Shown: positions 22,486 through 32,963 of the stretch, piece by piece
How the letters are laid out: each line of letters starts with the position of its first letter
Numbering within the stretch: position 1 is the stretch's first letter
DNA from: a virus
Reading direction: 5' to 3' (one strand)
Virus record (IMG/VR): IMGVR_UViG_3300020450_000018
Span: 1-64,000 of that record
DNA length: 64,000 nt
Made by a program: the position numbers and the translations under genes
Notes under the pieces: model-generated
Seen by the model: only the letters and a program-made list of their open reading frames with translations
The model's database searches: none
Told to the model about the DNA's origin: nothing

Positions 22486-25400
22486 CTACCTAACTGTCCA
22501 ACTAGCACCAGTTCCAATGGTTACTACATGACCACCACCTGCAACAATGGTTATAGGACCGTTTGAGGTAGCGATAGAACCATTGGGAATAGTGACAGAT
22601 TCAGCGATATCAGTGTTTGTTCCTCTGATAATTCCATAAGAGTCAAACCACTGAGCAGTGCCATTAACTCTCATAACTCCAGTCATGTTCAAGTCACCTG
22701 ATACATCTAATGTATATGCTGGACTTGGAACATTACCAATACCAACTTTAGAGTCTCTATAGATGTTAGCACCAGAATCATTTGCAGATTCTGTCCATCT
22801 AGAAGTAACAAACTCCTCATTATTCTGGAAGAACTGACCGTTAAGGTTCATATCACCTTCAACGTTCAAGATGTAATCTCTTTGTGTATTGGGAGTTGTA
22901 CTGGTATCAGTGCCAGAGAAACTGTTAGTATTAATACCAACTCTATTGTTAGCACCTTGAATAGCAAGTGCTGGTGCACCAGCAGGAGTTGCTAGACTCT
23001 TCCAGTTATCACTACCGTTTGTTTGTGATGCATAGATCTCAAAGAGATCAGGACCTCCACCAATATTAGTTCCTAAACGGAATCCTCTACCACCACCAGC
23101 ACCAGATCCACCACCCCTTAGTTGGATGTCTGCTTCTTGGTTTGCAGTTCCTTTCGCAATTCTTACACTATTAAGTGCGTGTGTGATATCACTGTAAATG
23201 TTCTGCCATCTTGTACCATCAGCACCAAGATCTTGGTCACTATCAGCACCAGCTAGAATATTACCACTACTATCAAATAGAATCTTGTAGTTTAAAGGAT
23301 CGTTTATTCCATCACTATATACAAATCCAAGGTTACCTTGTCCTGCCCAAGAAGATGAACCTCCATTGTAAATATTCCAATATTGTCCATTAGCATTCTT
23401 AAGTGCTATTGCAGCACCTGTAGTACTATTATCCTCTAATCTTAGTAGACCTGAACCAACTACATTAGATTCCCATCCATCTCCCTTAATATGGAGTTTT
23501 GTCTGTGGATCTGCATTACCAATTGCAACACGATTATCAGTAGAATCAACATATAATGTGTTTGTATCTACTGTTAGATCACCTCCAACAGTTGTGTTTG
23601 ATCCAACAGATAAAGTACCAGTGCTCTGAATACTAATTCCTGCTCCACCTGTTAAGGTAAGTGTACCAGTCATGGTATCACCAGACTTCAATACGTTAAG
23701 TGAAGCAGCACCTGTTAGTGATGCTGTAATTGTACCAGCAGAGAAGTTACCAGATGTGTCGCGTTGTACAGCAGATTTAAGTGACCCTGTAGAAACTACG
23801 TTTGCAGAGTTAAATGCAACATTACCTGCGTTCCAAATAATATTGTTATTAACCTTAAGTTCGTTTTCATTAACAACTTTAAATTCTAAAGTACCAGATC
23901 CCTCTGTTGCATTACCACCATCAGCAATGATGGCAGAGTTGTAACTAGGATTTCCATTAGTGTCTACAGCTTGTGCTTGTGATGAATTAAAATAGATGTA
24001 TGGATTTGTTGCACCATTACCATCATATCTACCAAGTCTTAGGAAACCAGTTCCAGAATTATTACCTAACTCTGCATATTGAATTGTGTTAGCATCGTAA
24101 ATCTCCCATTGTTCAAACTCTCTTTCATCACCAGCAACACCAAGGAATATAGCAGCAGTAATATTTCCACCAGAAGCAAGTCTTCCGATTAAAATTGTGT
24201 ATGTATTAGAAGAATCATTTTGATCTACAATTTGGTCAGTTGCAGTAATAGTAAAATCACCAACACTAATTTTATTAACATCAAAGAGGTCAATTGTATT
24301 GGTAGTCTCAAAGTCACCGCCAGGTGAAATGTCTAAATTTTGTCTTACTAAAATTCTATAGAAAACATCCGTTCCACCATATGATGAAACTTCAATTTTA
24401 TCTCTAAACTTAGTAGAACTTCTCCATACTGGAAGTCTAGTATCAAATATCTCATTAAGTTTAATATTTCTAGCATCTTGATACCATACACCTTGTTTGT
24501 TATCAAGTTTGTCAGCGTCTAAGCCTGAGTCTATACCTTGGTTTCCTGAGTTCCACACCTCATACCATGAACCATATGATGTTACAGCATCACCAGAACC
24601 ACGGAAGTATATTCTATCATCATTAGCAAAAGCAAGTTGTCTTACACCACCAAATGTAGCATCTCCACCAGTTTCTCCATTACGGAGAGTCATTACTAAA
24701 TGTTTGGCAGAGTTAGAGTTTCCAGTGTCTACACTTGGGAATGCAGATAACAAACCATTAGAGCTATTGAATAAAGTCTGTAATGTTATACCTTGTACAG
24801 CATCACTAGGACCAGGATTAGCATTAGCATTACTGGTACCAGTATCTAAACGAAGTGTGTTAGTAGATCTACCACTAATGTCAATACTGTATACTCCACT
24901 AGCAAGTTTGTCTGGAACAATACTACTGTCAACAAAGAATGCACCGTTAAGGTAGTAAGAACCTTGTTGACCATCTAACAAGTCAGCATCAAGTCCACTG
25001 TCAGGACCCATCTTAATAGAGACAGATCCATTTCCTTCATCACCAATATTAAATTGAGATTTCTTATATCTAGAAACACCAATAGTTCCAAATAGATCCT
25101 GAGAAATTGTTAGATCAGAAACTCTCTGAACATCTAATGCAATGTTAGCAAATTGTTTCTGAGTGGTAGCTACTTTTGCAAGTAGTACTAAGTTAGAACC
25201 AGATCCAATAATAGTTGGATTTGGAGTGACTTGGAAGTCTGCAGTATATCCACTACCTGCGTTTGTTACTGTACATGTAGTAACTACACCACTTTGACCA
25301 TTTTCACCAACAATAATATTTGCTCTAAGATCAACACCATTGTTTCCTGCTGGTGCATCTAGTGAGACGTCAAAGTATTGTCCATCTGTAAATCCTGTAC

Positions 25401-28400
25401 CACCGTTTGCAATAACAATAGAATCAATAAAGTCACCACCAGTGTTTGTGGAGTCAAAGATAAGTGGAGATGCACCACGATTAAATTCAATAACTGTTCC
25501 TAAAGGAATAGTTGCAGTAATTGGATTGTTAAAGGAGACAGTTGTTAATCCACCAACTACAGTAACTCCATTAACTGTTGTATCTGCAGCAATTCCAGCA
25601 ATTGAAGCTACGATGTCATGACCCTTAAGAACATCTGATAGTCCTTGGAAGATAAATGAACTTGAACCTGTAGATGCTTGAGCAGCAAGTCTTGCAAAGT
25701 ATCTTGTTTCTGCACCTTTCAGTGATTGAACAACCTTTGCATATCTTGAGTCACCTCTTAAGAAGGTAAAGGAGTTTGCAGCTTCAGAACCTAGTAAGGT
25801 TGTAGAAATAACGCCAGGACCTGTAAGAGATGAGACACCAACAGAGTCACTACTTAATGATACCCAGTTACTTGCAGTAAATCCAGATGTATTAACTACT
25901 CTGGTAATATTAATTGTATTTGCACTTGGAGAAGAACTATCATCAAAGGTATCAGTATCAAGCATCTTGATATTGTTGACGATGTTACCATACAATCTAC
26001 TTTCAATTAATGCATTTGCGGTTGCTTGTGTACCAGCGCCAGGTGGTGCTTGAATTGTAATTGTTGGTTGTGTTGTATATCCTAAACCACCAATGTAACT
26101 AGCATTTTCGTTAATTGTAATAGTAACAACTTCACCATTTGCAATCGTAGCGGTTGCAGTAGCTGCAACAGAACCTGAGGATGGGTTACCACCAGAGATG
26201 GTTACTGTTGGTGCAACAGTGTATCCAGAACCACCATCAGTAATATTGATTTTAAATAATACACCTTGTCTATATTCAGTAGACTGAATTCTACCTGTAG
26301 ATGGAGTACCAGTAAATACATCACCGATATTGAATGAGAGGGTAGAATCTACAGCAAATCCTAAGAATAAACTTGTTAGGTCATTGTTTAGAATGAAGGA
26401 AGTTTGTGTATCCTGTTGAATTGCGATGTCACCAGCAAGTGCTCCCTCTAGTGCTAGTCTAGCTGCTTCATCAGCAACTGTAAATACACTGAAAGGTCTT
26501 AGTGCTGGAATTTGATCAAGAGAGATTTTACCAGAATCAGTAAGTTCAACCAGTGCTCTAGGAACAGCGTTAGTAGAGAAAGGTTTGTTGATGTAAGGAC
26601 CTAAGTTGTTAGTAATATAATCCTTAACTGCCTTCTGAGTTGGTAGTTTGGAGTCACTAGCATTAGCACCACCAAGAGTGTTACTATTATCAAATCCAGT
26701 AACAACAACGTCACCACCTTTTAGTTTCAAGAACTCAACTTCAGAAATTGTAACTGTACCAGTAAAGGTAATGTTACCAGTTCTGTTCTCAATTCTAGCA
26801 AAAGTACCAACCTTGAAGTCTCCAAGTTCGTCAGTACCAGAAACATATACACGACCATAATTTTCAGAAACCTGTTCAAATGCCTCTACTTTTGTACCAC
26901 CGTTCTCAGGTAGTGCAAGGTAGTTTGTACCTGATCCTGCAAATTCCCAAGTATGTGATGAGGAGTTAACGATAGATGGTCTATGTAACTTAATGGTTGC
27001 ATTAGATGCACCAGAAGGTGTCAATGCAGCTTGTAATGCAGCAAGACCAGCAATAGTGTTTCCAGTTGCTTCCTCAATTAGAGTTAATCCATTACCAATA
27101 CCATCATCAATTGTAAGAGTTGCAGAGAAAGGAGGTCCTACAGTGACAGAAGAAACAGAATCAATGAAGAATTCTTTTTCTGGATCTGCATTTCTATATC
27201 CATCAAATTTAACGATGTAATGTTCAAGTGGTTCTCTACCAATGCCACCAATAGTAAGAGTAGTTCTACCAGTTGGAGTTTGTGAAACTACATTAACTGT
27301 ACCAACGTCAAATGTATAGCACTCTCTTCTAAATCCTGTTCCTCTTAATGCAAATGTACCGAAGTTGGTAGCAGAGTTAGTAATAGATGCATAACCACCA
27401 GATTCACAGAGAACACCATCTTGACAGAAGATAACGAACACAGAAACTAACTGCGTATATCCATCCTCTATAACTTTATATCCTGTACCACCAAACGACA
27501 CAATCGTGAACGCAGCAGCAACCATTGATTTACCCTGATTAGGGAATGATGCAGTTCCATCTGGTTCAAGACCAGGAAATGGACAGTTAGGTTGTTTAAC
27601 TTTAGATCCATCAACCAGTGCACCACCACCACCTCTAAAGGAGATAACAGATGCGTTTTGTGTATATGGAGATGCCTCAATGATTGGGAAATCATCAAAT
27701 ATACTACGAATCGCCATACGTTGACCAGAAGTATCATTGATGAAACTATCTGGATATGTAATGATATCAACAGTATTGTATAATGTTCCAAAAGTTTGAG
27801 TGGTGGAACCAGCTGCAGTTGTTCCATCTATAATATCTTCAAATAATTCTAATGCTGTATCAATACTAGATTCTACACCTGCACAAATAGCATTGTTTGC
27901 AGCACTTGTAGAGGAATAAGCACTTACAGCATCAGCAGTAGCACTTACAAATGCATGAGTTGACTGTGGAAGATGTGAAACTGCATTAGAAGTTGCAAAC
28001 TGGAATTGATGTGTATATTGATCACTCTGAGAGGATGCACCTACATTGACAGTAATTGAGGTAGCAGTTTTTCCTGTGATTGGAATAGACTTACCAGATA
28101 TAGGATCAGTTGATCTTGGATATGTATGATTAGTAGCAAAATTATCTTGAGAACATCTAAAGGTTAGAGAGTCGTCAGCAATAACAACACCTTCACCAAC
28201 ATCTAGAGTATGAGTACCAATCTCCAGTGTCATTATCCCCGTTGCAGGATCGTAAGTTGCAGCAGTTGGTGTAAACTGTACGTTAGGACCTGAAGTACCA
28301 ACATTAACAGTTACTGTATTTGTTGTTGTAGCAGTAATTACAAGATTATTTGCATATGCAGGTTGACCATCTTTTGGATACTTATGCTCTGTAGCATCGT

Positions 28401-31400
28401 TATCCATATCACAGGTAAATGTTAGTGATTCTGGTTGGAAACGAACTGAGTTGGATGTTGTTAAATTATGTGCAGATGCAGTGGTAAATGTAAGATCACC
28501 ATTTGATGGATCGTAAGTAGCATTGGTTGGAGTGAATATACCAATAGGAGCAGCACCAGGTCCGTTTAAAATACTCCAGTCCTCAAATTTAGGAATTGGT
28601 GTAGTTAACGTAATAGGACCATAGATAATTTTGGTTCCATTAGCAAGAGCACTTACAAACGTATGTGGATCAGTATTACTTCCTGCAGGACCAACATTAC
28701 ATGAAATAGTGGTATTACCGCCACTAGAAACTACATTAGTAATTAAGAAACTCTTACCAAATGCAACGTCAGTTCTGTAAGGACCTGCGTCATTACCACC
28801 ACCAGAGTAAGCACAACTAAATGTAAGTGCTTCCTCAGAAAAAGCAATCCTATCTGAGTTTGCTACAGGTGCTACTGCTGGATCTGGAATGACTACTGTC
28901 AATGATCCAGTTTGAGGAACATATGTAGATCCTGTTGGGGTTGTTTGTAAAACGTTTCCGTCTGACCAATTACGCATTGCGTAAATGGCATATAATTTTA
29001 CTCTTTGGAAAGCATAGATTGTTTGTGGTCTTTGTGCTTCTGAGATTCCAGAAAGAACAGTTCCACTGAAATAAGACTCAGCAGCAGAAACAACACCATG
29101 GTTTCCACCTAATACTAAATCTCTTACAAGACCTTTAAGAACAAGTTTAATATCTCTACGACATTTTCTCTGATGAAGATCAGAAAGATTAAGTGTTGGG
29201 TAAGCAGCTTCTGTATCAATAAGTGCTTGATCTGCAATTACATCAGCATTTCTTGCTATTAAATACGCAGCATCTATATATGTGCCAGATGCATTGTTGG
29301 TAATAACATCAACCCAGAGGAATGCTAGAGTGTCAATAGCAGCTGCTACGTTAGCACAAGCAGGAGTTCCTGCTGTAGTATTAACGATAGTTGGATCAGT
29401 ATATCTTGGTGTAGTAGCGTACTGTGTAGCATATAGAGGATCACTAAGAGTTCTATTCTTAATTCTCCAGTTACACATTGCATAAGTTGCTAACTCTCTG
29501 GCATACTCAATAGCACGAGCATTTTGGACAATTTCATCCTCAATGAAGGCAATCTTACCATCAACAATGTATTTTTTAGCTGCGTCAATGATATTATGGT
29601 TAGATCCAAATTCAAGGTCTCTTACTAGAGCGTTTAAGAAGTGAATAACATCTTGCTTACATTGCTCATCACCATCAGTGCCAGTATTATTTCCAGAAGT
29701 TGGGGAACTATATGATGGGTAAATTTTCTGACCTGCACTACAGGATATAAGAATATCTGCTAGTTTAACAACGTCATCCTCAGACAATGCAGAAATAGCA
29801 GCTGCTGTTGTAGTAATTGTAGCTACACCAGTTAAAGAATTATCATATACAAAATTACTGATTGCATATGAGGTTCCACCAAATGTTACTGTACCACCAC
29901 TAACATAGGTGTTTGCATGATCCGTTGTACCTAGATAAATGTCAAATGTGTTAGCAGAGGCGTTAAGATTATATACAGCAAAGTAGTCTTTTGAAAATTG
30001 TTCATTAATTCTACCAACTACCTCTTCTGCAATATAATCTCTATTGTTTCTAATTAACTGACAAGCATCTTGAAATCTTCTTTCTACAGGAGTTGATAAA
30101 GGAAACTTGTTTGGAGAGTTAAGTAGAGATAAAGTAACTACTTTTGAGTATGATTTTACTACAGCAAATTCACTAGGTTGATAATTAGCTGTTGATAATG
30201 AAGGAACCTTTTTAGGAATAACAAATCTTCTTGCTCTTCCATCAGCATCTTCTAATACCTTATAGATTCTTTGCTTTCCATTTAAGAAAGAAAGGTCTGG
30301 ATTAGAAATAGGCATGTTCTCAAGAACAATCTCCTGACCTTCTTTGAATTCATGTGTGTTTGTTCTACCTACAAGAGCACTTGTATAGAAAACAATACCA
30401 CCAAGATCCTCTGCATTACCAAATTGCTCATCTTGGAAACCACCTGTTGCAATACTAGGATCTCCTTGTAGAGAGAAATCAATTCTAGTAATTGGTAGAG
30501 TAGAAATTATATCATCATCATATGATACAACCTCACCCTCAGCTCTAATTGATTTTAGGTTAACAGTATCAATTGTGTTGGTTGTGGGTGTAGCATTATT
30601 AATTGTTACTGTTTCTGTTTGAGAGGTATCCCAACTTGGTGCTCCAAGAATAGGAACAAAAGTAACGTCCCAGTAAGTGGGAGCATTACTATTATTGATA
30701 ACAGAAACTTGATAAAAACCTGATGTGAAGGATGAGTTATCAGTATCGTTTAATTGTACAACATTTCCTACTGGAAGATCAGTTGATGGATCTGCGTTAA
30801 ATCTTAGTGTATTTTCACCAGAAGTAGATGCTACATACGCTCCTGCATCAATTCCTCCTATCGTCGCTGCTCCACCAGCAACTGCTGATGTGATGTAACT
30901 ATATTGATCACCCTCAATGAACGAACCAGAGGTTAATTGTACATCAATAGTACCAGAAACATAAGCATTGGCACCAGTTTCAGAGTTAAAAGTAACACCA
31001 AGAACATTTGCTCTAGCACCTGTGTTCAAACCTAAAACTTGAACTCCAGTTGCAAGAAGATTTAATCCTGTGTTGTTTTGGAAACTAATACGGAATCTAT
31101 CAGGTCCGAATATTTGATGACCAATTGGAAAGTCTACACCAAAATCTCCGTTAACTTCATTGTCAATACAGATTCTTTGCTTATCGTCAAAGACCATAGC
31201 GAAGTCCCATGTACCAACCGCATCACCATTGGAATCAATTTTGTCTCTATATGTTACTCCAGTAACGTAGTTTTTATCTCCAAACTTAAATATATGTTTT
31301 CCTATATTACCTGGTCTAATGATTACCAAACGAAGGTTATCACCAACAACTGAACAATCAGGTGGTAGTGATATTGGGTTGTCCTCTACATAGTCACCAC

Positions 31401-32418
31401 CAGAAACAATCAATGTTTCTTTTACACCAGGTGTTGACCATGCAATCTGCGCTGCCTTTTTAATAGTTCTAACTGGGTTTACAGCAGAACGACCATCATT
31501 AAGATCAGAACCAATTTGTTGAGAAACGTAAACACGACCACCAACATCATTTGTTGCTAGATTAAGGACGTATTCTGTAGTAGCAATTTTATCTGTTCTG
31601 TCACCTAATAGAGGTGTGATAGAACGAGGGAATGTACCAGCTTCTCCAGTCTCTAAGTAATTAAAATCATCTTGATTACTTACTCTGTAACCAATATGTT
31701 TAAAAAGAACTTCACCATTAGCTACAATACCATCTTTATGTTCTGGTGCTAATGATCCTGTAGTTCCTGTATTTGTCGCTTGATATACATTACCAACTGC
31801 ATATCTATATTGATCTTTCTGTACAATAACATTGGCAGCCCATGGCGTACCAGTTCCATTCATGAACGTTTTGAGGTTTGGTGCCCTCATATTCAAGTCT
31901 GGTGTAACAAAATTCTCAACATCAATATTCAGAATTCTCGCAGTATCTGAGATGATAGATGTTGATGTTCTTATAGCACCGTTAATATCAAGTTCAAAGT
32001 CAACAGAGTCAAGGAAAGCAGTTGCAGCTGCACCAGCACCATTACCACCAGTAAAAACTACATTTGGTGCTGTTGTATATCCATTACCAGGATCGTTAAC
32101 AACAACAGATGTCACTCTTCCATTAAAAATTGTAGCAGATGCTTGTGCTGTAGTTCCACCTGCTGGGGGAGCATCAACAACGACTAATGGTGCTTGTGTA
32201 TATCCCGTTCCACCCGTATCTAATTGGATCTTATCAATTCTTTGACCCGTTCTATTAATACCTACACGAGGAAGACCACTGTTAGGGTCTTTCTGAAGGC
32301 GCATAATTTCTTGTTCATCCGCTCCAGTACCTACCCTAATGGTAGCTTCATTATCACCGATAATCTTAGGGTTTACACCCCTAATTTTCTCTTTGTCGGA
32401 ATTAATATGAAAACTCAT
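22486..32418 (-). CDS. Giant virion fibre protein (3310 aa)
   Basis: A 3310-residue structural protein beginning MSFHINSDKEKIRGVNPKII. Several module types are visible: Gly-rich repeats (GGTGYTQAPLVVVDAP near 70-85, again near 2050-2130), a right-handed beta-helix/pectin-lyase-like segment near 290-420 (VSQQIGSDLNDGRSAVNPVR), paired helical modules near 919 and 1084 ending LEFGSNH and LVLGGNH, LDADLLDGQQGSYYLN-type fibre repeats near 2480, and LKSGDTMTGTLTL near 2909. The C-terminus (IAESVTIPNGSIATSNG) looks like a fibre tip. It is probably a long tail fibre or whisker involved in host attachment. It is preceded by CTAAATA and has no frameshift. Confidence 0.85.
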   Translation of the reverse strand: MSFHINSDKEKIRGVNPKIIGDNEATIRVGTGADEQEIMRLQKDPNSGLPRVGINRTGQRIDKIQLDTGGTGYTQAPLVVVDAPPAGGTTAQASATIFNGRVTSVVVNDPGNGYTTAPNVVFTGGNGAGAAATAFLDSVDFELDINGAIRTSTSIISDTARILNIDVENFVTPDLNMRAPNLKTFMNGTGTPWAANVIVQKDQYRYAVGNVYQATNTGTTGSLAPEHKDGIVANGEVLFKHIGYRVSNQDDFNYLETGEAGTFPRSITPLLGDRTDKIATTEYVLNLATNDVGGRVYVSQQIGSDLNDGRSAVNPVRTIKKAAQIAWSTPGVKETLIVSGGDYVEDNPISLPPDCSVVGDNLRLVIIRPGNIGKHIFKFGDKNYVTGVTYRDKIDSNGDAVGTWDFAMVFDDKQRICIDNEVNGDFGVDFPIGHQIFGPDRFRISFQNNTGLNLLATGVQVLGLNTGARANVLGVTFNSETGANAYVSGTIDVQLTSGSFIEGDQYSYITSAVAGGAATIGGIDAGAYVASTSGENTLRFNADPSTDLPVGNVVQLNDTDNSSFTSGFYQVSVINNSNAPTYWDVTFVPILGAPSWDTSQTETVTINNATPTTNTIDTVNLKSIRAEGEVVSYDDDIISTLPITRIDFSLQGDPSIATGGFQDEQFGNAEDLGGIVFYTSALVGRTNTHEFKEGQEIVLENMPISNPDLSFLNGKQRIYKVLEDADGRARRFVIPKKVPSLSTANYQPSEFAVVKSYSKVVTLSLLNSPNKFPLSTPVERRFQDACQLIRNNRDYIAEEVVGRINEQFSKDYFAVYNLNASANTFDIYLGTTDHANTYVSGGTVTFGGTSYAISNFVYDNSLTGVATITTTAAAISALSEDDVVKLADILISCSAGQKIYPSYSSPTSGNNTGTDGDEQCKQDVIHFLNALVRDLEFGSNHNIIDAAKKYIVDGKIAFIEDEIVQNARAIEYARELATYAMCNWRIKNRTLSDPLYATQYATTPRYTDPTIVNTTAGTPACANVAAAIDTLAFLWVDVITNNASGTYIDAAYLIARNADVIADQALIDTEAAYPTLNLSDLHQRKCRRDIKLVLKGLVRDLVLGGNHGVVSAAESYFSGTVLSGISEAQRPQTIYAFQRVKLYAIYAMRNWSDGNVLQTTPTGSTYVPQTGSLTVVIPDPAVAPVANSDRIAFSEEALTFSCAYSGGGNDAGPYRTDVAFGKSFLITNVVSSGGNTTISCNVGPAGSNTDPHTFVSALANGTKIIYGPITLTTPIPKFEDWSILNGPGAAPIGIFTPTNATYDPSNGDLTFTTASAHNLTTSNSVRFQPESLTFTCDMDNDATEHKYPKDGQPAYANNLVITATTTNTVTVNVGTSGPNVQFTPTAATYDPATGIMTLEIGTHTLDVGEGVVIADDSLTFRCSQDNFATNHTYPRSTDPISGKSIPITGKTATSITVNVGASSQSDQYTHQFQFATSNAVSHLPQSTHAFVSATADAVSAYSSTSAANNAICAGVESSIDTALELFEDIIDGTTAAGSTTQTFGTLYNTVDIITYPDSFINDTSGQRMAIRSIFDDFPIIEASPYTQNASVISFRGGGGALVDGSKVKQPNCPFPGLEPDGTASFPNQGKSMVAAAFTIVSFGGTGYKVIEDGYTQLVSVFVIFCQDGVLCESGGYASITNSATNFGTFALRGTGFRRECYTFDVGTVNVVSQTPTGRTTLTIGGIGREPLEHYIVKFDGYRNADPEKEFFIDSVSSVTVGPPFSATLTIDDGIGNGLTLIEEATGNTIAGLAALQAALTPSGASNATIKLHRPSIVNSSSHTWEFAGSGTNYLALPENGGTKVEAFEQVSENYGRVYVSGTDELGDFKVGTFARIENRTGNITFTGTVTISEVEFLKLKGGDVVVTGFDNSNTLGGANASDSKLPTQKAVKDYITNNLGPYINKPFSTNAVPRALVELTDSGKISLDQIPALRPFSVFTVADEAARLALEGALAGDIAIQQDTQTSFILNNDLTSLFLGFAVDSTLSFNIGDVFTGTPSTGRIQSTEYRQGVLFKINITDGGSGYTVAPTVTISGGNPSSGSVAATATATIANGEVVTITINENASYIGGLGYTTQPTITIQAPPGAGTQATANALIESRLYGNIVNNIKMLDTDTFDDSSSPSANTINITRVVNTSGFTASNWVSLSSDSVGVSSLTGPGVISTTLLGSEAANSFTFLRGDSRYAKVVQSLKGAETRYFARLAAQASTGSSSFIFQGLSDVLKGHDIVASIAGIAADTTVNGVTVVGGLTTVSFNNPITATIPLGTVIEFNRGASPLIFDSTNTGGDFIDSIVIANGGTGFTDGQYFDVSLDAPAGNNGVDLRANIIVGENGQSGVVTTCTVTNAGSGYTADFQVTPNPTIIGSGSNLVLLAKVATTQKQFANIALDVQRVSDLTISQDLFGTIGVSRYKKSQFNIGDEGNGSVSIKMGPDSGLDADLLDGQQGSYYLNGAFFVDSSIVPDKLASGVYSIDISGRSTNTLRLDTGTSNANANPGPSDAVQGITLQTLFNSSNGLLSAFPSVDTGNSNSAKHLVMTLRNGETGGDATFGGVRQLAFANDDRIYFRGSGDAVTSYGSWYEVWNSGNQGIDSGLDADKLDNKQGVWYQDARNIKLNEIFDTRLPVWRSSTKFRDKIEVSSYGGTDVFYRILVRQNLDISPGGDFETTNTIDLFDVNKISVGDFTITATDQIVDQNDSSNTYTILIGRLASGGNITAAIFLGVAGDEREFEQWEIYDANTIQYAELGNNSGTGFLRLGRYDGNGATNPYIYFNSSQAQAVDTNGNPSYNSAIIADGGNATEGSGTLEFKVVNENELKVNNNIIWNAGNVAFNSANVVSTGSLKSAVQRDTSGNFSAGTITASLTGAASLNVLKSGDTMTGTLTLTGGAGISIQSTGTLSVGSNTTVGGDLTVDTNTLYVDSTDNRVAIGNADPQTKLHIKGDGWESNVVGSGLLRLEDNSTTGAAIALKNANGQYWNIYNGGSSSWAGQGNLGFVYSDGINDPLNYKILFDSSGNILAGADSDQDLGADGTRWQNIYSDITHALNSVRIAKGTANQEADIQLRGGGSGAGGGRGFRLGTNIGGGPDLFEIYASQTNGSDNWKSLATPAGAPALAIQGANNRVGINTNSFSGTDTSTTPNTQRDYILNVEGDMNLNGQFFQNNEEFVTSRWTESANDSGANIYRDSKVGIGNVPSPAYTLDVSGDLNMTGVMRVNGTAQWFDSYGIIRGTNTDIAESVTIPNGSIATSNGPITIVAGGGHVVTIGTGASWTVR

Positions 32419-32453
32419 GGTGTTCCCGTGCTCTTGACTTTTTTCCTATCTTA

Positions 32454-32460
32454 TATTTAG
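32454..32460 (-). promoter_or_regulatory. Late promoter CTAAATA before the 3310-residue gene
   Basis: The minus strand reads TGCTAAATATAAG about 38 bases before the ATG at 32418, identical in its core to the box before gp20. Confidence 0.7.
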
Positions 32461-32462
32461 CA

Positions 32463-32963
32463 TCAAGACCAAGCAATGGTGATAACTTCAGTAGATACTG
32501 CCCATTTAATAGTTTGTACGGTTCCAGATCTAACAGTAGCATAACTAAAACGATTTACAGCTGTAAATGGTACAATCGTCCAAGACTCGCTAACTGGAAT
32601 ATCATCCTTAATGATTGTCAACATACTAGAAAGTTCAGACGTAGCACCAGATCCATTGCAATAAACAGCACTTTCAATTTTTCCAGTATAAACTATTCCT
32701 GATGGATTTACTCCAATAAAATGACCAGTAACAAAGTTCATTGTACTGTTATCAATTGTAATTGTTGTTCCAACTTGATCTAATTGAAGTGTTGCTGTAT
32801 TAACACCTCGTAAAATATAATTTACTGTTTTACTATCACTGTAAAAAGAATTCTTCATCTCAATTGAATTGAGATCTTGTGCATTTCTATCTTTATCAAT
32901 TACAGAAGTCTCTCCAACAGAAAAACCTCCTAATGATTCAAACTCTTTTAAGTTAATTGGCAT
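32463..32963 (-). CDS. Small virion-associated protein between fibre genes
   Basis: 166 residues, starting MPINLKEFESLGGFSVGETS and predominantly beta. TTITIDNSTMNFVTGHFIGV and SSMLTIIKDDIPVSESWTIV are visible strands, and the end is TEVITIAWS. It abuts the upstream 1347-residue gene (stop at 32964) and precedes a late promoter. The Leu-Gly-Gly-Phe-Ser-Val N-terminus also occurs in other cyanophage fibre-cluster proteins. Its role is unknown. A fibre-attachment or fibre-capping protein is plausible from its position. Confidence 0.8.
   Translation of the reverse strand: MPINLKEFESLGGFSVGETSVIDKDRNAQDLNSIEMKNSFYSDSKTVNYILRGVNTATLQLDQVGTTITIDNSTMNFVTGHFIGVNPSGIVYTGKIESAVYCNGSGATSELSSMLTIIKDDIPVSESWTIVPFTAVNRFSYATVRSGTVQTIKWAVSTEVITIAWS

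Noticed and set aside
22486-32418. Long internal frames on both strands within the giant fibre gene
   Set aside because: Low-complexity GGT/ACC repeats give stop-free shadows. None has a start signal or domain.
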